From contig JALWGN010000043.1 of assembly GCA_027013575.1 (NCBI GenBank), positions 1 through 40,209 on the forward strand: a stretch of 40,209 bases of DNA, read 5' to 3'. The stretch is from Desulfurobacteriaceae bacterium (GTDB lineage: Bacteria > Aquificota > Aquificia > Desulfurobacteriales > Desulfurobacteriaceae). The translations under genes were made by a program, and so were the position numbers. Each line of letters begins with the position of its first letter. Within the stretch, counting starts at the first letter, position 1. Under the pieces are notes generated by a model, which was not told where the DNA came from, did not search any database, and was given only the letters and a program-made list of their open reading frames with translations. Below are positions 1-7,724 of this stretch, one piece after another.

Positions 1-765
1 GTTGAAGGGCTGGCGGATTCTGTTCATGTCGGCAATTATCTCTTCCCTGGCAACGGCGTAACCCAAACGGAGCCCTGCAAGGCCGTAGATCTTTGAGAAG
101 GTTCTGGTAACGACGATGTTTTTCTCGTAGATGTACTCAACGCCGTTCTCTATGTCAAAGCCGGCTCCAACGGCGTACTCGTAGTAGGCCTCGTCTAAAA
201 CGAGGAGAACGTCGTCGGGGAAGTCTTTCAGGAACGCCTCAAACTCAGACCTCGTAAATGCTGTTCCTGTAGGGTTGTTGGGGTTTGCAAGGAAAACAAC
301 TGCAGTGTTCTCATCTATTGCGTCAAGGTGAGCTTTTAAGTCCATGTAGTAGCTGTCTTTTGCCTTAACTACTCTGTGCTCTGCTCCAGAGAGCTGAACG
401 ACTATCGGGTAAACGGCAAAGGACTTCTCACTGTAAACGGCGTTCAACCCGGGTCTCAGGTAAGCCCTTGCGATTATGTCTAAAGCCTCGTTTGAGCCAA
501 GGCCTACAAAGATGTTTTCAGGTTTTACTCCAAGGCGCTCTGAGAGTTTTTTCTTCAGGTAGTAGGAGTTTCCGTCGGGGTAGCGGTTCAGGTTCTTTAA
601 GTCCTCAATTATCGCCCTAACGGCAGAGGGACAGGGACCTAAAGGGTTCTCGTTTGAGGCGAGTTTAACAATCTCTTTCAGTCCCAACTCCCTTTTCAGC
701 TCGTCTTCCGGCTTTCCCGGCTCGTAAACGTGAACCTTCTTTATGTGGTCTGGAAGTGAGAACAT
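1..765 (-). CDS. hisC: Histidinol-phosphate aminotransferase, N-terminal part (gene runs off the left edge)
   Basis: Reverse-strand frame from ATG at 765 reads MFSLPDHIKKVHVYEPGKPEDELKRELGLKEIVKLASNENPLGPCPSAVRAIIEDLKNLNRYPDGNSYYLKKKL..., typical HisC (KLASNENPLGPSP, RYPDG). Absent from the ORF track because it is open at the window edge. Confidence 0.93.
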   Translation of the reverse strand, partial: MFSLPDHIKKVHVYEPGKPEDELKRELGLKEIVKLASNENPLGPCPSAVRAIIEDLKNLNRYPDGNSYYLKKKLSERLGVKPENIFVGLGSNEALDIIARAYLRPGLNAVYSEKSFAVYPIVVQLSGAEHRVVKAKDSYYMDLKAHLDAIDENTAVVFLANPNNPTGTAFTRSEFEAFLKDFPDDVLLVLDEAYYEYAVGAGFDIENGVEYIYEKNIVVTRTFSKIYGLAGLRLGYAVAREEIIADMNRIRQPFN

Positions 766-819
766 TAAGAACCTCCGGCTCTCGTTTTAGTGTGATTATA
801 ATTGTTTTAGGAGGGAAAG

Positions 820-1317
820 ATGAGGGTTGAGTTTCAGCTGAAAGAGCTAATGCTGAAGAAGGGTTTAAAGCTGGCAACTGCGGAGAGCTGCACAGGAGGA
901 ATGGTTGCGGCGAGGATTGTGAACGTTCCGGGGAGCTCCGAGTACTTCATGGGCGGCGTTGTGGCCTACGACAACAGCGTGAAGATGAAGGTTTTAGGAG
1001 TTAAAGCGGAAACCCTTTTAAAGTTTGGAGCCGTAAGCGAGGAAACGGCCAAGGAAATGGTTTTAGGGGTAAGGGAGCTCCTTGGAGTAGAGTGCGGCAT
1101 CTCAACAACGGGAATTGCAGGCCCTACTGGTGGAACTCCTGAAAAACCGGTGGGTTTAACATACATCGGCGTTTCAGTGAAAAACAGGACGGAAGTCTTT
1201 CGGTTCGTGTTTGAAGACGACGACCCAGACCCTGTAAAACAGAGGAACAACAGGCGGAGAAAGGCGGCAAAGAAGGCGATTCAACTCCTTGTAAAGATGC
1301 TTGAGGGGAAGATTTGA
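820..1317 (+). CDS. pncC: CinA C-terminal domain / nicotinamide-nucleotide amidohydrolase PncC
   Basis: LATAESCTGGMVAARIVNVPGSSEYFMGGVVAYDNSVK...GISTTGIAGPTGGTPEKPVGLTYIG is the CinA-C signature. Confidence 0.93.
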   Translation: MRVEFQLKELMLKKGLKLATAESCTGGMVAARIVNVPGSSEYFMGGVVAYDNSVKMKVLGVKAETLLKFGAVSEETAKEMVLGVRELLGVECGISTTGIAGPTGGTPEKPVGLTYIGVSVKNRTEVFRFVFEDDDPDPVKQRNNRRRKAAKKAIQLLVKMLEGKI

Positions 1318-1748
1318 AGGCCGTTCTAATCCTTGGAAGCAATATTGGAAACAGAAAAGAAAACCTGAAACGCGCAGAGGAGTTAATAGAAAAGTTCTGC
1401 GGAAGAGTTCTGAAAAGGTCTTCCGTAGTTGAAACGGCGCCTTTTGGCGTAGAAAACCAGCCGTACTTTCTGAACTACGGCCTTTTAATAGATACTTTCC
1501 ACCCGCCGTTTGAGCTTTTAAGGCTGGTTAAGTGGATAGAGAAACGGGTTGGAAGGTACCCCACCTACAGGTGGGGGCCGAGAGTTGTTGACGTTGATAT
1601 TGTTCTCTACGGAGAAGTAAAAATAGAAACCCCTGCCCTTACAGTTCCCCACCGGGGATTAAAGGACAGGGAGTTCTTCAGGGAGATTTTAAAAGAGCTC
1701 CTAAACCAGAGCTCCCTCCTCTTCCCTTACAGGTTTCAGGTCGTCTAA
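1314..1748 (+). CDS. folK: 2-amino-4-hydroxy-6-hydroxymethyldihydropteridine pyrophosphokinase
   Basis: LGSNIGNRKENL...ETAPFGVENQPYFLNYG...GPRVVDVDIVLYG...PALTVPHRGLKDREF is the HPPK signature; TTG start overlaps the pncC stop. Confidence 0.92.
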   Translation: MKAVLILGSNIGNRKENLKRAEELIEKFCGRVLKRSSVVETAPFGVENQPYFLNYGLLIDTFHPPFELLRLVKWIEKRVGRYPTYRWGPRVVDVDIVLYGEVKIETPALTVPHRGLKDREFFREILKELLNQSSLLFPYRFQVV

Positions 1749-2828
1749 CCACCCGGCGTTAGGAGTAAGGAGCATCTTAAAGAGCTTTCCAACTTTTTCA
1801 GGCTCTTTACACTGGTGGTACTTCAGGTAGATCTCGTTACCGATAATTCCCACAATCTCTATCTTTCCGGTTCTGTGGGACATTATGAACTTGAAGCGTT
1901 TGGCGTGGCCGTCAAGTTTCTGCTTTGCCTTTTCAACAATTTCGTAGGCCTCTTTAAGGGGAACCTGGAAGTGGGTCTTAACTCTCTTAACAGGCCTACA
2001 CTGGAAAACGTAGTAAGGAATAACTCCGGCAGACGTTATCTCCTTCATCAGAGTGGCAAGGACTTCAGGGTCATCGTTCACTCCCCTTAAGAGAACAGCC
2101 TGGTTACTTACAGGAACGCCTGCCCTTATGAGGGAGTCAACGGCTCTTCTAGCCTCTTCGGTTACCTCTTTCGGGTGGTTAAAGTGTGTAACTAAGTAAA
2201 CCCTTCTTTCAGGAGTTGAGTACTTTGAGAAGACCTCAAGGAGTTTACTGTCCCCGTATATCCTCATTGGATAGAAGACGGGAACGCGGCTTCCAAATCT
2301 TATAAACTTGAGGTGGGGAATTTTGGAGAGTTCAGAGAGGAAGTACTCTATAACGTCTGTAGGTAGAACCAGCGGGTCTCCACCGGATATGAGAACGTTC
2401 GTTATCTCCGGGTGTTCCTTTATGTACTCAACTGCTGCGTCAAAGAGTTTAAGTGTTTCGTTTGTGGGAATTCCCACAAGCCTCTTCCTGAAACAGTGGC
2501 GGCAGTAACCGGCACACCTGTTTGTAACCAGAAGGAGAGCGGTCTCCTTATACTTGTGCTGAAGACCTGTTAGAACTGTGTTCTCCTTCTCTCCGCTGGT
2601 GTCGTAAGACCCGGCTACGTCAAGCTCTCCAACACTAGGAAAGATTATCTTCTTTATGGGATCTTCCGGGTCTTCCCAGTCTATGAGGCCGGCGTAGTAG
2701 TCTGGAATGAACATGGGGTGTTTTTCCAGAACTTCCTGAAGCCTCTCCTTTTCCTTTTCCGGAATGGCAACGTTGAAGGCCTTTTCTACCTCTTCAAGTG
2801 TAGAAAAGCCGGGAATCTGCATAGACAC
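1701..2828 (-). CDS. kamA: KamA-family radical SAM protein (lysine 2,3-aminomutase-like)
   Basis: LLLVTNRCAGYCRHCFRKRLVG (CxxxCxxC radical SAM), VLISGGDPL, RFGSRVPVFYPMRI, FNHPKEVT. Confidence 0.85.
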   Translation of the reverse strand: MSMQIPGFSTLEEVEKAFNVAIPEKEKERLQEVLEKHPMFIPDYYAGLIDWEDPEDPIKKIIFPSVGELDVAGSYDTSGEKENTVLTGLQHKYKETALLLVTNRCAGYCRHCFRKRLVGIPTNETLKLFDAAVEYIKEHPEITNVLISGGDPLVLPTDVIEYFLSELSKIPHLKFIRFGSRVPVFYPMRIYGDSKLLEVFSKYSTPERRVYLVTHFNHPKEVTEEARRAVDSLIRAGVPVSNQAVLLRGVNDDPEVLATLMKEITSAGVIPYYVFQCRPVKRVKTHFQVPLKEAYEIVEKAKQKLDGHAKRFKFIMSHRTGKIEIVGIIGNEIYLKYHQCKEPEKVGKLFKMLLTPNAGWLDDLKPVREEEGALV

Positions 2829-2918
2829 TCTCCTTTTAATTGGGGTTTACTCTGTTAGAGAAAAACAAAGAAATTTCAACTAACCTAAATTTAAAGTAAA
2901 TCAATGGTTTAGTCAACC

Positions 2919-4325
2919 TTAAAGAGAACCAGTTGAAACAACGTAGAGGGGGAGCTCCTCTTCCTTCAAACTGAGAAAACTCTGAAGGTCAAAGTCGTAG
3001 AATGCCCCTATACCGCAGGCTCCAAGCCCCATAGACTCGGCAGAGAGGTAGAGGTTCTCTCCTAAAGCTCCCGCCTCCATAACAGCACCTCTGTATCGGC
3101 GGCAGCCGGAGTCTTCAAAGCTGTAGGTGAAAACGACGTTAACGTTTGCAAACGCCACAAAACCCTGACCAAGGCAGAGGTAGGCCATCTCGCGGCTGTA
3201 GTCTCCCGGAGAGACGAGAGCAAGCTGGCCTTCCACAACCGTGTAGATGCCGTCTGAAAGACCTTCAACGTTCTTAACCTGTAAGTAGAAGTTCGTTAGA
3301 GGAAAACCCCAGTCTGACGGGAAGCAGAGGAGAGAGGACTCAACGAGAAACCGGAACTGATCAAAAGTTATAGGTTTCCCGGTAAACTCCCTCCTTGAAC
3401 GCCTCTTAAGGAGGGTTTTCCCAAGCTCTAAAGAGGAGGTTTCGGGGAAGTATTCGGGAGAGGCGGGAATACTCCTGTAAAACTCGCAGGACTCAAGGTT
3501 TCCGAGGGAGTGAACCTCCTCTATCTCGGGGTAGACAACAGGCTTTTTCACAACAGGCAGGCTCGCGGGAAACGCCTCTGGCAGTTTAAACTCCTCCCCC
3601 CAGTAGAGTGCCGGCCTCTGGGGTAGAAGAGCGCAGAGAGCGAACTCCTCCCTGCCGTCAACGCCAATCAGACTGTTAAGAAGGCCGTCCTGAAAGAGGG
3701 AAACAGCCGTTGCGTCAAGTCCAACGCTCCTTAAGTAGGCAACTCCGTTCCCTGCCATGTGGCCTGCATCTAAAAGGCAGTACCTGTAGGCTCTGGTTCT
3801 GTACTTCCAGGCGCTCCTTGAGTAGATGGCCGTAATAACCGCAACAACGTTTGTGTCAACCGTTGAGCAGAGAGCCGTCTGGAGGCTCTCAAAGTAATTC
3901 CCCTCTGAGAGGAGCTCCAGAGAGTGGTCGTAGGGCTGGTAGTGGTAGATGCCGTCGGGAATCTCCGGAACGTCCCTAACGAAGAGGTAGAGCTCAAAAG
4001 GGTAGAGAGCTCCCGCCGAAGGCGTCGTCCTGAAACCGAACTCCTCTCCGTGGAAGTTCTCCACCTTCGTTATCCCGTTCATTGCAAAGGCAAGGTTTGA
4101 GAGCTCCTGAAGGCTGAGGTTCTCTGTAACTCCCTCTCCACACAGCCTGTAGAGGGTGTCTAAAGTCTCCTGCGTCAGTCCGCTGAAAGGCAGAAGCTTA
4201 AACTTCCTTACCCCCGGGTAGAACTTGTAGGGACTGGGGTAGTTTGACCAGTCAAGGTAGTGGGGTCTCCTTACGCTCTCAAAGGTGTGTGCCGTGGCTC
4301 TATGGTACTCAAGACAGTTTTCCAT
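2919..4325 (-). CDS. SagB-type / nitroreductase-superfamily oxidoreductase with two tandem nitroreductase-like halves
   Basis: FRTTPSAGALYPFELYLFV and GIYHYQPYDHSLELL in the N-half; RRSRREFTGKPITFDQFRFLVESSL and a second DGIYTV in the C-half; VMEAGALGENLYLSAESMGLGACGIGAFYD at the end. Confidence 0.85.
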   Translation of the reverse strand: MENCLEYHRATAHTFESVRRPHYLDWSNYPSPYKFYPGVRKFKLLPFSGLTQETLDTLYRLCGEGVTENLSLQELSNLAFAMNGITKVENFHGEEFGFRTTPSAGALYPFELYLFVRDVPEIPDGIYHYQPYDHSLELLSEGNYFESLQTALCSTVDTNVVAVITAIYSRSAWKYRTRAYRYCLLDAGHMAGNGVAYLRSVGLDATAVSLFQDGLLNSLIGVDGREEFALCALLPQRPALYWGEEFKLPEAFPASLPVVKKPVVYPEIEEVHSLGNLESCEFYRSIPASPEYFPETSSLELGKTLLKRRSRREFTGKPITFDQFRFLVESSLLCFPSDWGFPLTNFYLQVKNVEGLSDGIYTVVEGQLALVSPGDYSREMAYLCLGQGFVAFANVNVVFTYSFEDSGCRRYRGAVMEAGALGENLYLSAESMGLGACGIGAFYDFDLQSFLSLKEEELPLYVVSTGSL

Positions 4326-4385
4326 CTCTTCCTCCTGCCGGAAATTCTACCAGCTCAACAAAGTTAAAATTCTACTTTAAATTAC

Positions 4386-4414
4386 TTGACAATCAAGATT
4401 AGCAAATTTAAATT
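4386..4414 (+). promoter_or_regulatory. Sigma70-like promoter of the prefoldin/RAMP-like operon
   Basis: TTGACA (4386-4391), exact 17-nt spacer, TAAATT (4409-4414), in an AT-rich intergenic region about 38 bp upstream of the ATG at 4452. Confidence 0.6.
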
Positions 4415-4451
4415 GAAAATTAAGGATATTTAAAACAGAAGGAGCGGAGTT

Positions 4452-5144
4452 ATGAACCTGCTTGAGCTGAGGGAGATACAGGCTCTTAACACTCTGGTCT
4501 TTGAAACACTGGGGCAGCCGGAGAAGGAGAGAGAGTTTAAGTTCAAGTCTTTAAAGCGCTGGGGATTAGACCTCATACTCGGTAAAAAGGGAGGAGAGGA
4601 AACATACTTTGTTGCGGAGTACGGAAAACGCCAGAAGGGGGACGTTTACGAAGAGGAGGGAGTTGAGTACGAGGTAAGCGAGGTTTTAGAGGAGCTCCCA
4701 AAGAACAAAAAGCTCTACGCCCACATTGAGATGGAAAACGGAAGGGCCTATTTGGTGGGGGAGCTCCGCGAGGGAGACCACAATATAGAGATTCTGAGGC
4801 TCCCTGCAGCATCGCTGCTACTTGCCTACTTCAAGAAACACAGGCTCCACCACCTTATAGAGGCACTGAGAAACGTTGGAACGGCAACAGAGCTCGTTAA
4901 ACAGAGGGGACAGGAGGGTAAGCCCTACCCCTTTGAGAAACTGCCAAACGTTGCAAGGCGTTTCCTGAGGGAAGCAAAGAAAGTTGAAAAAGAGGCAGGT
5001 TTCGGAAGGGTTGCCCTTGCCTACTTCGGGGAGAACAAAGACGGCGACGCAAGGTTCAGAGTTTCATGGCTGCTGCCAACAATTGCACTCTTTGAGATAG
5101 ACATAGCAGAAAAAGCAGACAAGATACTGGCAGCCTTTAAGTAG
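4452..5144 (+). CDS. Hypothetical protein, 230 aa, first gene of the prefoldin/RAMP-like operon
   Basis: Intact ORF with upstream GGAGCGG ribosome site, about 10 bp from the next gene on the same strand; no family recognised. Confidence 0.85.
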   Translation: MNLLELREIQALNTLVFETLGQPEKEREFKFKSLKRWGLDLILGKKGGEETYFVAEYGKRQKGDVYEEEGVEYEVSEVLEELPKNKKLYAHIEMENGRAYLVGELREGDHNIEILRLPAASLLLAYFKKHRLHHLIEALRNVGTATELVKQRGQEGKPYPFEKLPNVARRFLREAKKVEKEAGFGRVALAYFGENKDGDARFRVSWLLPTIALFEIDIAEKADKILAAFK

Positions 5145-5154
5145 GAGGGAGGAG

Positions 5155-5874
5155 ATGGAGCTCTTAACCTGGTCGCCGATAATCTTCTCAAGGAACGGTT
5201 TTCCCCGGGACGGTGAGGGTAAACCCTTCCTTCCCGGAAACGCCGTAAGAGAGGCAATAACAAGCGCGGTTATCTACTACTACATAAAGAAAGACAGGGA
5301 AGTTGAGAACAGGGTTAAGGCCTACCTCTTGAAGAAAGGACTTAAGGCAGAGGAAGTCATAGACAGGGTAAAAGAGATAATCCTTGAGAAGTACCCGGTT
5401 CTCAACGGACTTGAGGTTCCCGAGAGACTCTATCTTGAAAACGGAGAGCTCTACGAGACGAGAGCTGAAGTCTTTGACCTGAAAAAGTGGGAAGACGTTG
5501 AGGACTTTAAGGTTGAAGTTTTTAAAGGCGTGATAGAGCTCCCCATCTCGTCTCCCCACATAGACAAACTGAAGGCCGCAGGCCACTCCTTCTGCGAGGC
5601 CCTGGCCAAGATGGAGATGAAGATGCTGGGAGACCATCCACTTGCCGAGAACTTCTACAAACTACTTCTCAACGAGATGAAGAGGTGGGAGATACCCTTA
5701 AGGGTTGGAATGTGGACGGAAGTCCGATTAAAGGGCCATCTCCTCTTCTTCTGGAGGATAAAAGAGGTTAGAGACAGGCTCTTTGAGGAGCTTAAAACAG
5801 ACATAAGACCTAAAAGGGTCATCTACCTTCCAAGGGAAAAGTGCACAACAGGCTGGTGTGAGCTAAAAATCTAA
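5155..5874 (+). CDS. RAMP-superfamily protein resembling Csm5 (solitary; no other cas genes seen)
   Basis: N-terminal PFLPGNAVREAITSAVIYYYI resembles the (Y/F)IPGSSIKGALRTA motif of Csm5; the C-terminal IPLRVGMWTEVRLK...RPKRVIYLPREKCTTGWCELKI resembles the Csm5 LRLGWGTG...PKTRRL...PLGWVKL ending. Judged by eye. Confidence 0.6.
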   Translation: MELLTWSPIIFSRNGFPRDGEGKPFLPGNAVREAITSAVIYYYIKKDREVENRVKAYLLKKGLKAEEVIDRVKEIILEKYPVLNGLEVPERLYLENGELYETRAEVFDLKKWEDVEDFKVEVFKGVIELPISSPHIDKLKAAGHSFCEALAKMEMKMLGDHPLAENFYKLLLNEMKRWEIPLRVGMWTEVRLKGHLLFFWRIKEVRDRLFEELKTDIRPKRVIYLPREKCTTGWCELKI

Positions 5875-5896
5875 ACCATATAAAAGGAGGTGTACC

Positions 5897-6355
5897 ATGG
5901 CTGTGAAGAGGGACGAGAGGAAGATGACAGACCTTACAAGGCAGCTCAGGAGCATAATCGCTCAGATTGAGGCCTTAAGGGTTGAGATCGCCCAGCTTGA
6001 CATCCTCGTAAGCGAGTACAGGCAGACCATTACAACGCTGAGGAACCTTAAAGACCTTGGAGCAGGAAAAGAGGTTCTCCTTCCTGTAGGAAGGATAGCT
6101 CAGGTAGGAGCCAAGCTTGAAGACGTTGACAAAATCGTAATAAGCATCGGAAGCGGAATTGCTGTAGAACTCCCCTTTGACGAAGCTATCAAGCAGATTG
6201 AGAAGGAAATCGTTGCAGCCCTTGCACTTAGGGAAGCCCTTGAAAGGGCAATGGTAGAGCTCTACGAAAAAGTTGAGGAGCTCTCCCAGAAGATAAGAGA
6301 ACACGGCCACGCAGAGGCCGGGGAGGGAGAGAAGAATGAAGGAGAAGAGAAGTAA
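5897..6355 (+). CDS. Archaeal-type prefoldin alpha subunit
   Basis: Coiled coil / hairpins / coiled coil layout; KEVLLPVGRIAQVGAKLEDVDKIVISIGSGIAVELPFDEAIKQIEKEI matches the prefoldin alpha core (ILVPLG...VKAKVKDTDKVLVGLGAGVAVEK...EAIEFL). Strong AAAAGGAGG Shine-Dalgarno upstream. Confidence 0.88.
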   Translation: MAVKRDERKMTDLTRQLRSIIAQIEALRVEIAQLDILVSEYRQTITTLRNLKDLGAGKEVLLPVGRIAQVGAKLEDVDKIVISIGSGIAVELPFDEAIKQIEKEIVAALALREALERAMVELYEKVEELSQKIREHGHAEAGEGEKNEGEEK

Positions 6356-6494
6356 GGAAGTTATTGAGTTCTTAGAGCGTCTCCCTGAAGGGAGGCGCAT
6401 CTACCTCAACCTTGGTGCTCTGATGGTTGAAGTCTCAAAAGAGGAAGCTCTGGAGTTCCTCAGGAAGCAGGAAGAGGAGGAGAAAAGGGAGTAG
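6336..6494 (+). CDS. 52-aa prefoldin beta-like micro-protein
   Basis: MKEKRSKEVIEFLERLPEGRRIYLNLGALMVEVSKEEALEFLRKQEEEEKRE; overlaps the prefoldin alpha 3' end by 20 bp with GGGGAGGGAG just upstream; resembles the prefoldin beta core (LPDDAxIYKxVGxLxVKxxKEEAxxELxEK). Below the ORF-track size cutoff. Confidence 0.65.
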   Translation: MKEKRSKEVIEFLERLPEGRRIYLNLGALMVEVSKEEALEFLRKQEEEEKRE

Positions 6495-6543
6495 AGGGAA
6501 GGGGGATAGGGGGTAATCCATTTAAACAACAGGAGGTAGGGAG

Positions 6544-7041
6544 ATGAAAAGACCGGCAGCTATTTTTATTTTAACAACGGTAATCGCCCTCGTTCTAGGT
6601 TGGGGAATAGGCAGTTTCTTTACTCAAACAACAGTTTCAAAGGTAATAGCGTCTATACCGGCATCGCCTATTGTTCTTGATGCCAAGTACAACAAGGAGA
6701 AACACTCAATAACCTACTCAATACTCAACCCGGGAGGTACACCGCTAACAATAGTTGACGAGTCTTTCGTTTTCACACCCGGTAAAAACAGCAAAGAGAA
6801 AGCCTACATCGTCTCTCACGTACCTATCCACGCCGTACTTCCTCCCGGCGTCGTTACGAAAGTTGAGCTCAAACTCAAAACCGGCACAGAAAAACTCCAG
6901 ATTGGAGACGCAGTTCTTGCAACGTTTACCTACATACACCCCCTCTCTACAGACCTCTACACCGTTGCACATCCGTTCAAGATGGGTATAGGGGGTAAAA
7001 ACGAAGCTCCCCAAAAAACTGAGAGTAAGGGAGGTAAGTAA
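6544..7041 (+). CDS. Membrane-anchored protein with an extracytoplasmic beta-rich domain
   Basis: N-terminal hydrophobic anchor AAIFILTTVIALVLGWGIGSFF followed by a beta-rich soluble region; GGAGG ribosome site upstream. Confidence 0.75.
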   Translation: MKRPAAIFILTTVIALVLGWGIGSFFTQTTVSKVIASIPASPIVLDAKYNKEKHSITYSILNPGGTPLTIVDESFVFTPGKNSKEKAYIVSHVPIHAVLPPGVVTKVELKLKTGTEKLQIGDAVLATFTYIHPLSTDLYTVAHPFKMGIGGKNEAPQKTESKGGK

Positions 7042-7628
7042 TGCAACGGGTTCTCTGGTGGATAGCCTTCGGCATATTTGTAGCCGTAATTGTTCTAGGT
7101 ATATTCCTCTTTAGCCTGATCGTTGCTTCCCACCCAGAAGCAACGGCCTTCGTCATCGGTTTCCTCGGCTTCTGGCTGTTTGCAAACAGGCTCATATTTG
7201 GATACGGCGGCATAGCAAACACAGCCAAGGCGCTCCTAGACGGTGAGATCCCTAACAAGGAGGAGATAGCTCAGAAAGTTGCAAAGAGCCCTGAAGCTGC
7301 GAAACTTCAGAAGCTTGAGGAGTTAAGCGTTGCAGCACTTCTCTCTATGTGGCTCAGCTCACTGGAACCGTTTAAGTACGCTTACTACCTCGGTTTCTTC
7401 CTAACTTTCCTCATCTCTATTCTGTTTGAACTCAACATCATCTCCTCCTTGGTCTTCGGTCCAGTTGCTGAAGCCGTAACCTTTGGAGCTGCAATCCCCA
7501 CTCTTTTAGTCTGGGGTCTGGAGCTCCTTGCCAGCTACTACGTAGGCCAGGCACTTGTAAAGGCCGTTAAAGAGGTTGAGGCAGAGAGCTCTGAAGCCGG
7601 TTCACAGAACGGCCAGCAGAACCAGTAA
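7041..7628 (+). CDS. Polytopic membrane protein, unknown function
   Basis: Several hydrophobic stretches (WIAFGIFVAVIVLGIFLFSLIVA, AFVIGFLGFWLFANRLIF, YYLGFFLTFLISILF, TFGAAIPTLLVWGLELLASY); TAATG overlap with the preceding gene. Confidence 0.8.
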   Translation: MQRVLWWIAFGIFVAVIVLGIFLFSLIVASHPEATAFVIGFLGFWLFANRLIFGYGGIANTAKALLDGEIPNKEEIAQKVAKSPEAAKLQKLEELSVAALLSMWLSSLEPFKYAYYLGFFLTFLISILFELNIISSLVFGPVAEAVTFGAAIPTLLVWGLELLASYYVGQALVKAVKEVEAESSEAGSQNGQQNQ

Positions 7629-7649
7629 CTACGCAAACCTTTAAATCCA

Positions 7650-7683
7650 GGGGGAAGGTTAACGCCTTCCCCCTTTTATTTTT
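7650..7683 (+). terminator. Rho-independent terminator closing the prefoldin/RAMP-like operon
   Basis: GGGGGAAGG-TTAACG-CCTTCCCCC perfect 9-bp stem followed by TTTTATTTTT. Confidence 0.95.
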
Positions 7684-7724
7684 GTGGTTAAATTTTCTGT
7701 GAGAACAGATAAAAGGGAGGAGAG

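Noticed and set aside
1696-1727. Short repeat GAGCTCC...AACCAGAGCTCC at the folK/kamA overlap as a terminator
   Set aside because: Stem is only the 6-bp GAGCTC palindrome with no T-tract; part of the general GGAGCTCC enrichment.
2919-4325. Thiazole/oxazole-modified peptide cluster based on SagB
   Set aside because: No YcaO/SagD, SagC or precursor-like small ORF adjacent; SagB-like proteins often occur alone.
5188-5637. 149-aa minus-strand ORF antisense to the RAMP-like gene (and similar antisense ORFs in the track, e.g. 5975-6400, 7842-8384, 29606-30199)
   Set aside because: No recognisable domain and no convincing SD context; explained by codon bias leaving open antisense frames.
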